From Sternotherus odoratus (Eukaryota; Chordata; Testudines; Kinosternidae), in NCBI GenBank assembly GCA_032164245.1, contig JAVMKO010000006.1:8075001-8139000 (forward strand): 64,000 bases of DNA, read 5' to 3'. The number at the start of each line of letters is the position of its first letter. The stretch's first letter is position 1. The notes under the pieces are model-generated. The model was not told the origin of the DNA. It worked only from the letters and a program-made list of their open reading frames with translations, and made no database searches. The translations under genes and the position numbers were made by a program. Of this stretch, positions 33,258-44,239 are shown one piece after another.

Positions 33258-33834
33258 CAGGCCCGGCAACAGAAATTTTGGGGCCCGTTACTCTGATCGT
33301 TTGTGGGCCCTCTGGTAAAGTTGACAGCACCTCAGTGTCATTCGCGGGCCACTCCCACAGAGCCTGCCTGCCCAAAGGCCCCCCCCGGAGCCGCCCCCCG
33401 AGTGGGGCCGGGCCCCTGCCCCCTTACCCTGGCGAGGCCGGCTCCCCTTCTCAGCACCTCCGCCACCGTCAGCGCCGCACACCAGCTCCACCCGGACCAG
33501 AGCCAGCATGGCGCGTTCCCCTACCCTGCCCAGTGGGAAACGCGCACCCGGGCCGAGCCGGAACCATCCGCTACCCGGGCAAGCCAGGGCACTTCCCCGG
33601 GCCCGCTGTGGAGTGTGCCATTGCGGGCGCTTGGCTACAGCACTGGGGTGGCCGGTGGGGGATTTGCCCACGGCCGGCCGCGCGCTGGGGCTCTCAGCAG
33701 AGCATCCCGTGTTTCCACCCCGCCTGCGCACTCCCACCGCCATGTTGGTCTGGCCGTCTCTGACATGGGGGCCCCCCTTAAAGTCCGGGGCACAGTACAG
33801 CTGTACCCGTAGTCCCCCCTTGTCGCCGGGCCTG
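33258..33834. mobile_element. GC-rich hAT-type element, 577 bp, mimicking a CpG island
   Basis: The outer ends are CAGGCCCGGCAACAG at the left and the complement of CAGGCCCGGCGACAAG at the right. The octamer AACGCACG is exact on both sides (33250-33257 and 33835-33842), the length expected for hAT. The inside is densely CpG-rich. Long open frames on both strands have no recognisable domain and follow from the GC content. It is probably non-autonomous. Confidence 0.85.
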
Positions 33835-33842
33835 AACGCACG

Positions 33843-36525
33843 TTTATCTCTAGACAGATGGACGGATCCTACCAACATTGCACAGAAAGACAAAGTGAGA
33901 CACAGAGTCATTCACAAGCTGACTCACAAGTAAAGCAGTCAAGTGAGAAACAATTGACTGATGTAGCCATGTTGCTGAGTCTCTGAAATGACTGCAGTCG
34001 GGGTAAGGGCTATGTATGCAGACATGAATCCTTTTTTGTGTCCTGTGATACTCAATATACGCCCTGCTCAGGGCTACTGATATGACCATAGAGGCAATCA
34101 TTGGACATTCTGCCTGTAGAAAATGTTGCTCTTGCTTTTTATATATATTTGTCCGCCTAGGAGGACATGAATTGCTTTAGTGCTATTCAAAACAGAATCC
34201 AAAATAAGAGCAGCTGCAGAAAAGATTTCATTATGAACACAGGCCAGACCTTCAAATGTCTTTAGGCACTTCACTCGCATTGGTTTCAGTGTAAATTAGA
34301 AGCCTAAATACCTTTGAGGATCTGAGTGAGAAGGCATATAACTTTTGACCAGTCAATCACATGTAGGTACCCAAGCTGCACCATCAGAGATACAGGAATA
34401 TAACATTCTATGGAGCTGAAAAGTAGCACCAGGCGCCATAATGGAGTTTTTATTATCCGCTAGAGAATCGGGAGTTAATCAAGGAATTTGAATCTACAGT
34501 ACTGGTGGCTCAAAGCATTCAAGAATGATGTCAGTCCTCCCTCCCCCAAATCACAAGATTAGCTTTAAAATCATGAGATTTTTAAATATATATATATAAT
34601 TTGGGGTTCTTTTTATTTGCCTTCTGATCTGTGGACCCAGAGGAGTCACATTTTCAAGCTTTTTTCCACAACAGGGAGGGCTAGAAAAAGTTATTATTAG
34701 TTTTTTGAATGCAAACACAGATTCTGGTATCATCACCTGGTTCCAGAACTGGAGCTATAAGCAGAGAAGCTGAGGTTGTGGGACGTGACGGTGGCATCAC
34801 TGGATCAAGATCCAAAATGTGTGGTTATGCGTTTGAGGGGGAGGGGTTTTTATTCAGGTCCAGCTCCAATGATTAGTCCTTTTTTTTTTAATGATATGAG
34901 CAGCTCCAGTTAGGCCCAGTTTCTGGGTGTCAACATGTAGTGGAAATACCTAATTCCTACTCACTGAACATCAATGGGAAGTAAACATTTTCCTCCATAG
35001 AAGGGGTTGTCTTGGCAGCTGCTAAATACATTCAGGTGGCCACATATGTGAGGCCTGAAAAAAGCTCAAACAGTAACTGGATATGTAATCAGGGTCCTAT
35101 ATATTCCCCAGCCCGACAGGCCCAGAATTTGCTGCAGAATTCACCACCTTGCCACAGAACTGTGTTCCAGAGTCTAAGCGGTTATCAATGTGTCTCTAGT
35201 GACAGACCACCTGTACGTTATTCCGGAAGAATCAAAGGTTCTACTATGTTAGCACTGCTTCTTTTCCAGTTAAACCCCGTCTAATCTCATTTTGTCAATA
35301 GGATGCATTTTCCATTTCATTGCACATTAAACCAGCTTTCTGATTTTATCTTTATGGCAGCAAGGATCTGCCTAGCGAAAGAGCAATTATTAACTAGAAG
35401 ACAGCGTCTTTTTCACCGTGATTTATTTTATGAGGGTTTCTGAAATAAATTATCAGTCTGCGATTGGCCATAGGGGAGAAGCACATAAAAGCCTACCACA
35501 TGCATTGAACATGCCATCTGGTATCCTTTACAAACTAAATTCAGGGTGGGTCAGCTAATTCTTTAGAGTGCATGATGCCCAGAGAGCACAATGGTGCATG
35601 GCTATAAAAATGGAAGTAACTCAGTAAGAACCAGTTCTGTGTAACTGTAGATTAATTTCACATCATTTACCATTCTAGTCCATTGTAAGCTTTGGGCAAT
35701 TTCTTTCTGTCTGAACTACAAGTATTTTTGTATTTCAGAGTTTTTATTGGGCTAAAAAATAAAAATCCTTTTATTAGGCTAAGATGCTTCTTTTCTCCAT
35801 TCTGTAATGGATTTCCTGGGACCAAGAAGCAGGATTCACACAGCTGGTGCAAAAAAAATAATAAAAAAGATTTTGTTGTTGTTGCTCTGGACAGCTTGTT
35901 TGTGGTATGCACAGCCCTGAGGGTGTGATTGGATTTCCTGGCTCCAATGTTTGTCGTCTCCACATCTCTGCTCTTGTCCCTGAAAAAGATTAAATCTGAT
36001 TCGGCAGGAACCATGACACTCAATTCCTGTGAAATATAATTGAAGCACAATATGCAAATTCCACCTTCATTTTTCACTCCTGCAACCCCAAAGAAGCCAG
36101 TGTTTGTATTCACAGACCATGCAATTGCTAACAGTTTTCACACGGAATAGCACTGATGACACTATTCATATTTTAAATTCTAGATTAAATATTTCCTTTC
36201 CCATATCCCAATCTACAATGAGTAACTAAGGATGACAACTCTGCCACTAAAAATACAAGCTACTATAGAGTGTATTTGTAATGTGGGCCTATGTTTAAGC
36301 ATAGCCATATGTTTGCACATAACATCCTTTCTGAAGTCATCATTTGCATGTTACATTCCCAATTCCCAAAATGAATCATGCAAAGTAATGTAAAATAGAT
36401 TTTTTTTTAATTAAGGGCCAAATTCTGCAATCAGATACTTTCACATAACTACCATTGACCTAGATAGGAGTTGTGTGCCAGTAGTGAGGTTACAATTACA
36501 TATTTTAGAATGAACAAATAATATT
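33843..36525. other. Intergenic, no gene seen
   Basis: AT-rich sequence with a short (TA)n run at 34590-34600 and T/A runs. No splice-bounded frame, RNA gene or bounded repeat is supported. Confidence 0.5.
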
Positions 36526-36640
36526 GACTGGTAGATACAGCATAGGACTGGAAGTCAGGACTCCTGAATTTTGTAGCTGGCTGTTACACACAGTTGTGTG
36601 GCCTTGAGCAAATCACAACCAAGGCTACATTTTCCAACCT
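36526..36640 (+). repeat. MIR-like old repeat
   Basis: The words CATAGGACTGGAAGTCAGGA, CTCCTGAATTTTGTAGCTGG and GTGGCCTTGAGCAAATCACA recall the sense core of a MIR-like SINE. Divergence is high. Confidence 0.5.
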
Positions 36641-38054
36641 TTGCACACATACACAAAATATGCCTTTGCACAAAGAAATGGAAGACTATATGTGCAAATA
36701 GGTATCTTTGTTAAAAATGCACAATTCTTTGTTTCCCGGGGGAAGAAGAAGGACAATACATACTAGATCTCTCTTTCTTCACACCTACAGTATTATAGAT
36801 GTGACAGTTTTCCAGACTACTATACCCCTTTCAGGATTTGTCTTGTGTATCCCAAGTTTCACCTCACGTAAAAACTATGTGCTTATAATACCAGATATAA
36901 AACTAATAAAGGGTCACTGCACACTGTTACTGAAAAATTGCTTCCTTTCTCATTTGTCTGTATGAAATTTTAGTTTGAACTGGACTTCGCTAGTGCTTAT
37001 GTAGCCTGCTGTAAAACTAGACAAATGTCTAGATGAGTTGATGTACCCCCGGAAGACCTCCGTACCCGGCAAGCTCTAGGGCAGCTTTAGTCAGCATTTA
37101 AGGTGATCTATTGTAACCCTCATTAGCTGCACATATGCTCTTTAATTAAGAGTCCTGGCGATCAGACTCGTCAGTACAGGGCAGGCGTGCTATCTGAACC
37201 CCAGCTGCCACTACAGCGTTCACTGCACAGTCTGGGGCACTGTGCAACTGCCATGCTTGGTTGGGCTCCTTAATCTGTAGTATGCTACTAAATGAACCAT
37301 TGTGAATGGCACATTGTTGGCAAGAGGGTACATTTTACTATTATATTATTTCCTCATGTTTCCAACTTGGACAGGGCCATTCTGGTACAATCATCAGGGG
37401 TGATGATACTGGCCAGACAATTTAAAAAACCAAAGATAAAATTACAGTAGTAAAGAATTGTTGAAACTGGCCTAAATGATCCATTGTATTTCATTAAATG
37501 CCAAGTGAGCTGATTAGCAGAGATACTATTAAATCATCATTTGCCTCATAAAAGGATTGGAGCTGTAGTTAATATACCTTGACTTAGGCAATAATAATTT
37601 ATGTAACTAAATTGCATCAGCAAAACTATTGCATTTCTCATTCCCATTTCAGCTATGGTAACATTTGGGGCCTGTCCCTGGTCCTATTGAAGAGAGTGGT
37701 ACTTTTGTAAATGAGTTCAAAGAGGAGCAGGAGAAGACTTTGGAAGGTGATAAAAGAGGCACATTTATGACAACAGTAAAATGCATAGAATGAGGGACCC
37801 AATTCCTCAGACATGTGCATACTCACATAAATACATTTAATCAAATTCAATGGGACTACTCAGATACAAAAATGTTTGCAGAATCGATACTACAGTTTGG
37901 TGTGCCAGGCAGGAGAATGTCTCAAAATCCTACCTAAATATATCACCAACGCTGTGATATAATTTTAAATAACCGATTGCAGGGTTTATGCTCCTTAAGA
38001 TGAAGACTCAGTAGCAAGGGCTACATGTGCTAGGTACAATATATGGAGCTCATA
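36641..38054. other. Intergenic, no gene seen
   Basis: Unassigned sequence without supported features. Confidence 0.45.
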
Positions 38055-38450
38055 GACAGATTCATAGATTCCAAGGACAAAAAGGCCCCTTATGATCATC
38101 TAACCTGAACTTCAGGATAGAACTTCCCCCATAAATAATAGATCTTTTCGAAAAACATCTAATAGTGACTGAAAAATTGTCCGTAATGGAGAATCCACCA
38201 TGACCCTTGGTAAATTGTTCCAATGGTTAATTATTCTCATCATTAATTTTCACCTTATTTCCAGTCTGAATTTGTCTAGCTTCAACCACTGGATCACGTT
38301 AGACCTTTCTCTGCTGGACTGAAGAACCTATTATTAAATATTTTATACCCGTGTAGGTACTTATAGACTGTAATCAAGTCACCCCTTAACCTTCTCCCTG
38401 CTAAGATAAATAGATTTAGCTCATTGAGTCCTAGATAGATCTCCAGACAG
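38055..38450 (-). mobile_element. CR1 LINE 3' fragment, decayed
   Basis: Plus-strand words ATGGAGAATCCACCATGACC, TTGGTAAATTGTTCCAATGG and ACTGTAATCAAGTCACCCCT are the antisense of the CR1 C-terminal region and 3' UTR. On the minus strand a short readable part is GRRLRGDLITVYKYL at about 38360-38410, matching RRLRGDMIEVYK of the copy at 23571. Confidence 0.88.
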
Positions 38451-38871
38451 GCTGACAGATAGTGACAACTACCCCCTTGGTAACAGAGTAAGGTTTTTAG
38501 GTGGATGGTGCTATACAAGTGCAAAGTGATGTTTATATATTTATTATTTTTATATAAATTTATATAGTTGCTACAGCTGCTTGACACTTTTCTGATAAAA
38601 ATATTTTGAAATAAAAATTGGGATTTCATAAAAAATGAAGCATTTTATGAAAAAAAGACTTTTGACCAAAATATTCAGGTTTTCATCAAATAGCCAATCC
38701 CCCACCCATTGCATTCTTTGATTAACCAAGTTCCCAGCATTTATGGGGTAAGTCTGAATTTTTTTCAGTTTCTGATTACTGGTGGTAGGGTTGTGTGTTT
38801 GTTTTCCTTCCCTGAGAGCTGCTGTTTCATTGTTTCACATTATACATGCAACTGTCGTGTGACTTATTTCA
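38451..38871. other. Intergenic, no feature seen
   Basis: AT-rich sequence between a CR1 fragment and a hAT element. Confidence 0.5.
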
Positions 38872-38879
38872 CATTAGGC

Positions 38880-39651
38880 CAGGGGTGGGGAACCTCCGGC
38901 CCGCGGGCCTTATACGGCCCGCCAAATCATTTTGTCCGGCCCGCGGCGGGGCCGGCGACACGCCGCAGCCGCCGGCCAGGGACACGCGTGGGCCGCCAGG
39001 CGGGGGTGGCTTGCACCTGGGGGAGCCACCGGCGCCGCGCGGCCACCATTAGCCGGGCGGTGAAAGGAAGAGCCACGGGGAGCCGACGGTCAAGGGGGTG
39101 GGGGGGAGGATTGGGCTGGGGGGCAGGCAAGGGGGCGGTGGGGGGGGAGGGGGAGGCCAGGCTGGGCGGGGTGGGTGAGGCGTGGGTGCGGGAGAGAAGG
39201 ATGTTTGGTGGGGGGGGGAGGCTGGGCTGGGCGGGTCAGGCATGGGGGGCAGGAGGCTGGGTTGGGAGTGGGAGGGGGGAGGAGGTTAGGTTCGGTGGGA
39301 TGGGCCGGGCCAGGCAGGGGTGGGGGAGTTAAGGCGGTTAGATGGGGGGAGGCTGGGCGGGGGTAAAGGAAGATCACCCCCTACACCCAGGCTGACAGCG
39401 GGAGCTGACTGGGGCAGGCGGCAGGACCCCGGCTGGCAAGGGGCCAGCGGGGGAAACCCCAAAGCAGTGCAGGGCTAAGCACTCCGCCTGCCACTGCTTT
39501 GGGGTTTCCCCCGCTGCCCCCTTGCCAGCTGGGGTCTCAGCTCCCGTTGCCAGCCTGGGCTTCCTGGTGGGGGGGGGAGAGGGGAGCGGCCCGCGAATGA
39601 CATTATAAATGTCCAAATGGCCCTTGACAGAAAAAAGGTTCCCCACCCCTG
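38880..39651. mobile_element. hAT element, 772 bp, GC-rich interior, perfect 8-bp TSD
   Basis: Ends CAGGGGTGGGGAACCTCCGG and the complement of CAGGGGTGGGGAACCTTTTT are inverted. CATTAGGC is exact on both sides (38872-38879 and 39652-39659). The interior is G-rich with simple repeats of GGGCTGGG-type modules (39090-39370). It lies directly upstream of the MAPK1IP1L promoter. Confidence 0.95.
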
Positions 39652-39689
39652 CATTAGGCTGTTGCTCTTTTGTGTTCTTCTTGGCTTCT

Positions 39690-40121
39690 GGCAGCAGGGG
39701 GCGTTATTTCTCTGAGCCACGCTACTGGGAAGTGGACTGTCGTTAATAGCCCTCTGCCCCTCACAGCGGCACCTCTCCTGCCTTCCACTAGGGGCCGCTG
39801 TGGCGCCCTCAAAAATCGGCAGCGCGGCCGGGAGGGAGCCTGGACATGGGAGGAGGCTGGAAGGCGTCACGTGACCCATCTCGCGCCGGGAACAACCGCT
39901 CGCGCGTCGGGCCGGGTCTTCGTCACGTGACCCGTCTTGCGGGAGGGGGGGTCGATTTCGCTCCTCTGTCGGGAAGGGGCGGGGCCATTGGACGTGACCT
40001 TCCTGTCGCGGGGAAGAGACGTATTTCCGCTTCCGCGTGCGAAGCTGGGTGGCGGTGTTGTTGCTGCTGGGCCGGCTTCCTCCCTGCTGCCCTCTGCGCG
40101 CGCCGAGCCAGTCCCCGGCAG
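39690..40121 (+). promoter_or_regulatory. MAPK1IP1L CpG-island promoter and non-coding exon 1
   Basis: A CpG-rich block ends at a splice donor: CCCCGGCAG then GTAGGG at 40122. Two identical GTCACGTGACCC boxes lie at 39866-39877 and 39922-39933, an inverted CCAAT (CCATTGGACG) near 39985, and GTGACCTTCC at 39994. TTCCGCTTCCGCG, ETS-like, lies near 40024. No TATA is evident. Exon 1 has no start codon joined in frame to the coding exons, so it is 5' UTR; its 5' end is uncertain (about 40000-40040). Confidence 0.75.
39866..39933. promoter_or_regulatory. Paired E-box/CLEAR-like sites
   Basis: The 12-mer GTCACGTGACCC occurs twice, 56 bp apart, in the same orientation. The core GTCACGTGAC is the palindromic site bound by USF and MiT/TFE factors. 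Binding is inferred. Confidence 0.6.
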
Positions 40122-40157
40122 GTAGGGCGGCCGCGGCCTCGAGCACGGGCGGGGGGA

Positions 40158-40620
40158 GGTGGCCCGGCTCAGTCCGGCCCGGGGGCGGGCTGAGGGGGGC
40201 GGGGGCCCCGGGCGCGGGCGGGCTGAGGGGGGCGGGGGCCCCGGGCGCGGGCGGGCTGAGGGGGGCGGGGGCCCCGGGCGCGGGCGGGCTGAGGGGGCGG
40301 GGGGCTCGGGGGCCGCGGGCGGGCTGAGGGGCTCGGGGGCCCCGGGCGCGGCCGGGCTGAGGGGCTCGGGGGCCCCGGGCGCGGCCGGGCTGAGGGGGGC
40401 GGGGGCCCCGGGCGCGGGCGGGCTGAGGGGGGCGGGGGGCTCGGGGGCCGCGGGCGGGCTGAGGGGCTCGGGGGCCCCGGGCGCGGCCGGGCTGAGGGGC
40501 TCGGGGGCCCCGGGCGCGGCCGGGCTGAGGGGCTCGGGGGCCCCGGGCGCGGCCGGGCTGAGGGGCTCGGGGGCCGCGGGCGGGCTGACGGGTCCGGGGC
40601 CCCGGGCGGGGGCGGGCTCC
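40158..40620. repeat. 33-bp GC minisatellite in MAPK1IP1L intron 1
   Basis: About 13 tandem units of about 30-36 bp, each with GGGCTGAGGGG and GGGGGCCCCGGGCGCGG words. It starts some 35-60 bp after the exon 1 donor. The G-rich strand is the RNA-like (non-template) strand. Units occur in variant subtypes (GGGGGCGGGGGCCCCG versus GGGCTCGGGGGCCCCG). Long open frames exist on both strands, but they come from a unit length near a multiple of three and the absence of AT-rich stop codons. Confidence 0.95.
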
Positions 40621-41690
40621 CTAGAGCTTCTCTCACAGATCTTCGGTGGGTCTGGCCTGGGGTCGCGCCTCTGGTTCCCTCCAGCGCTGCGGGGGCGGGG
40701 AGGGAGGGAGGCTTGTGCCCGGGGAGCAGACTCTGGTCTCCGCCCTGCATGAGGGGATCACCCGTGGCGAGGTTTGTTTGCTTCTGTTGCTGCTAAGCCC
40801 TGGCAGGGTGTGGATGTGTCATGCGAACCGTGCAGACTAGTGTCCCGACGTACCTGTGTCCCTCTTGCTTAGGGGATAAGCCATGCTACGGTCCCGTCCA
40901 CTAGACTCTGCAGACCCAGCTATTGCCTCCTGCTAGGTGCAATTTACCACCCCCCAAAGTACTATAAAAACGACGTGCCTCAAAGTACAATAAACACCAT
41001 CTGCGACCTACCCAGAGTCCTCCATCAAAGCTGCTATTTGTACGCACAGCAAAGTGGCATTAAACGAATGCCACCCTTGGGATGAGACACAGTGTTGCAC
41101 AAAGGAATTCAGTTAATGCGGCAGCATGTTGTATTACATCAGGGGCATTTTGGTAACCAGTTGATTTGTTGCTTAGTAGCTGATCATAAAAATAGCATTT
41201 ATACTAATTAGTGCTGTGTTCTTACCCAACATGTAAAAAGCAAACAGGTTCAGTCTAAAATTTGTTCAGCTATATATAGTGTAATAGTACAAAAAAAAGT
41301 ACTGTTTAGATTGTCTGAAAAAAAACATTTTGTCCATTAAGCTTATGAATGCCTAATTTAAAATGTATATTAACTTGGGCACAAGGACACCTCATTGAAG
41401 AAAGCCTTTGGTGAGTCTGTTTCTTTTCAGTATGACTTTAGTTCCGATCATGTGAGATGTAATACTTAAACTTTTGTAAGCTGTTTGAGATAGTATTACA
41501 TGACATTCTGATTTTAGAATTAACATGCAATATTATGCACAAGTTAAATAGATTAATTGACAGACTTCAAATTTGTCAGTGTTTCTTCATCATAGATTAT
41601 TTGGGTTTGGGACTAAGCCTGACACAGCAACATTTCCATCAGTGATTCGGAAGCCACACTGAAAAAAATTGCAGAGTGGTAAATGATGAG
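40621..41690. other. MAPK1IP1L intron 1, no feature seen
   Basis: Sequence changes from GC-rich to AT-rich. No exon or bounded repeat is supported. Confidence 0.5.
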
Positions 41691-41703
41691 CACTGAATGG
41701 TTT

Positions 41704-41928
41704 AAATAAGACGAGGAAGACTGTAGCACCTTAGAGACTAACCAGTTTATTTCAGCATAAGCTTTTGTGGGCTATAGCTCACTTCATCAGATGCATGCAT
41801 CCGATGAAGTGAGCTATAGCCCACAAAAGCTTATGCTGAAATAAACTGGTTAGTCTCTAAGGTGCTACAAAGTCTTCCTTGTCTTATTTACAGATACAGA
41901 CTAACACTGCTGCTATTCTTAAACCTGT
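41704..41928 (+). mobile_element. Penelope-like element remnant with inverted arms and 13-bp TSD
   Basis: The left arm (about 41706-41790) is the reverse complement of the right arm (41799-41888), followed by the tail GATACAGACTAACACTGCTG. CACTGAATGGTTT (41691-41703) and CACTGAATGATTT (41929-41941) flank it, 12 of 13 matching. The left arm keeps CTGATGA on the minus strand (plus 41784-41790), but the second box reads AAAA rather than GAAA. Sister copy of 15366-15582. Confidence 0.88.
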
Positions 41929-42289
41929 CACTGAATGATTTGTCACTTGGCAGCCTCAGGCTGTTCAAACAAAATGGGTTTCAGCACATCTGTATGCTGA
42001 GTTGTACATCTAGGAATACCTGAATTGTACATCTACATGCCATATCCGAAGTCTGGAAAGCTGTGACTTTAAAAAGGATTTAGGGTTTCTTAATGGACAA
42101 GCACCTGTATATGAGCTCCCAAGTGCAGTGGTGTGGCAAAAAGGGCTAATCATATATAAAACAAGGGAGTAGTGTGAAGGAGTATGGAAGTGATTTTACC
42201 TCTGTATATGTAGTCATCCTTTTCCATTTGTTAATCCCATCAACTGTGGGTAGCACTTCAAATCCTCTTCCTCCAAATTCTCTGATGCC

Positions 42290-42705
42290 ATAATTAAGGC
42301 TTCGAGTCTATCATGGAAGTCACAGATTCCATGACTTTCCATGACCTCTGTGACTTCTGCAGCAGCTGACCCACGAGCCGACTGAACCGCTCAGGCACCC
42401 CTGGGCTAGCCACGCTGTCTGCAGCTGACTGGGGCAGTCTTGGGCCACTGCACCTCCCCCCCACCCCAGCAGCAGCAAGAGTTTGGGTGTGGAAGGGGCT
42501 CTGGGCTGAGGCAGGGGGTTGAGTTGGGGTGTGGTGTGGGCTCTGGGCAGTGCCTACCTGGAGGGGCTCCCGGAATCAGCGATGTGTCCCTCCCTCAGCT
42601 CCTAGGCAGAGGTGTGGCCAGGCAGCTCTGCATGCTGCCTCTGCTTGCAGACACCACCCCTACAGCTCCCATTGGCTGTGGTTCCTGGCAGGTAACTTGA
42701 CAAGA
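42290..42705. mobile_element. Probable GC-rich DNA-element remnant
   Basis: Contains ATCATGGAAGTCACAGATTC and CATGACTTTCCATGACCTCT, short inverted words, then GC-rich sequence with CTCCCATTGGCTGTGGTTCC at 42667. A matching CTCCCATTGG module is in the hAT element at 60095. No ends or TSD were defined, so the class is uncertain. Confidence 0.35.
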
Positions 42706-42713
42706 GTGTAAAT

Positions 42714-43407
42714 CAGGGGTGGGCAAACTACAGCCCGCAAGCTGCATCTGGCCCATCCTACCTGGCCAGGGAAGCTCCCCTGGGCCCTCCCCCACTATCC
42801 TTCCTCTCCCACAGCCTCAGCATGCCACATCACCAGTGCTCTAGCCTGCTGCTCTTGGGCAATACTGCAATGTGTGGCTGGTTCCGGTGGGGCCTGAGCT
42901 CCTGCTGCTCTGAGCGGCTTGGTAAGGTCGTGGGGCTGTGAGCTCCTCCGGGGCCATGTGTCTCGCTCCAGCGGGCCTGAGCAGCGTGGTAAGGGGGGCT
43001 GGGTGGGGTCCAGGGCCTTGGATAAGGGGCAGAGGGTTCCGGGGGCCTGTCAGGGGCAGGGGTGTGGATAGGGGTTCGGACAGGGAGCAGGGGGGTTGGA
43101 TAGGGGGTAGGGTTCTGGGGAGGCAGTTAGGGTGGGGGGTCTCAGAAGGGGCAGTCAGGGGATACGGAGCAGGGGGGCTTAGGTGGGAGGTGCGGTCTCC
43201 GGGGGTGGTTAGGAGTGGGGGGTTACAGAGGGGGTAGTTGGGGGACAAGGAACAGGAGAGGTTGGATGGGTTGAGGGTTCTGAGGGGGGTGGGAAGTGGG
43301 AGAGGGTTGGACAGGGAGCAGGGCCAGGCTTCCCTACCCTATCCCGCCTTCCATACAATTTTGCAACATCAGTGTGGCCCTTGGGCCAAAAGATTTGTCC
43401 ACGTGTA
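42714..43407. mobile_element. hAT element with decayed right end
   Basis: Left end CAGGGGTGGGCAAACTACAG is typical. The right end has CCATACAATTTTGCAAC, GTGTGGCCCTTGGGCCAAAA and TTTGTCCACG, matching the right ends of the elements at 55070 and 60095, but the terminal bases are altered. Flanks GTGTAAAT (42706-42713) and GTATAAAT (43408-43415) match at 7 of 8 if the element ends at 43407. The interior is GT/GGGG-rich simple sequence. Confidence 0.8.
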
Positions 43408-43415
43408 GTATAAAT

Positions 43416-44239
43416 ACTTTCAGGGGGAGAAAATATCAGGTACTACAACTCTCTTTAATCTAGCTGAGAAAGCCAGAACAAGAGCCAATGGCTAGAAGCT
43501 GAAGCCAGAAATAGCAAGAGGAAGTGATAAATTCTCCATCTCTTCATGTCTTTAAATTAAGAATGGGCGTATTTCTGGAGAATATGCTTAAGCCATCCCC
43601 AAGTTACTAGGCTAAGTACAGAGATAACAGTGAAAATAAATAGTTTGTGATGTACAGTTCAGACCTTATCGAACGGTCTTTTCTGTCCTTAAATCCTCTG
43701 AATCTCAGAATAGAAGCTATGTGATGCTAAGAGAAAATGAAAGAATGAAAATGTGGTGAGGCAACAAACAAGAAATCCCAGCAGGAAGGAAAAGAGTGGG
43801 GTAGGAATATGAAAAGAAAAGTTTTGAGAAACTTACATGCTCAAATAGTTCACTCTTCTTTTGATTTTTAAGGTGGAGTAAACTTGACTCTTAATTTATA
43901 AATAATTGATACCAAGGACCATGTTTGTTTATGGCAATTGCCCTACCATTTGTTATGCATGTCCTAGAAATACTTGGCAGTTCCAGATAAAATTTTAAAA
44001 TCCTACAAAGCCCTTTTTCCTGTTCAAGACCAGTTGTGGTGGCAGGAAGGTGGGCTGGAAAAAGTGACTGGCCTTTTCATAAAGCATGAAGTATAGAAAA
44101 AGAATGGCTAATGGGTCACTAGCACTTAATGTTAGTATTAACTGAGTAGTGTTGGGGAAAGAGAGAGAAGAGCAGCAGGAGGTTGGAAGTGATTTGAGCC
44201 GAGTTCATAATTCAGAAAAGTCCGTGTAAATGTCACTTC
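43416..44239. other. MAPK1IP1L intron 1, no feature seen
   Basis: AT-rich intronic sequence without supported exons. Confidence 0.5.

Noticed and set aside
33288..33933. Overlapping open frames and a CpG island suggesting a gene
   Set aside because: The block is bounded by inverted repeats and exact 8-bp TSDs, so it is a transposon; frames on both strands have no recognisable domain.
40159..40752. Long glycine/alanine-rich and proline-rich frames on both strands
   Set aside because: By-product of a GC minisatellite with unit length near a multiple of three; located in intron 1 of MAPK1IP1L.
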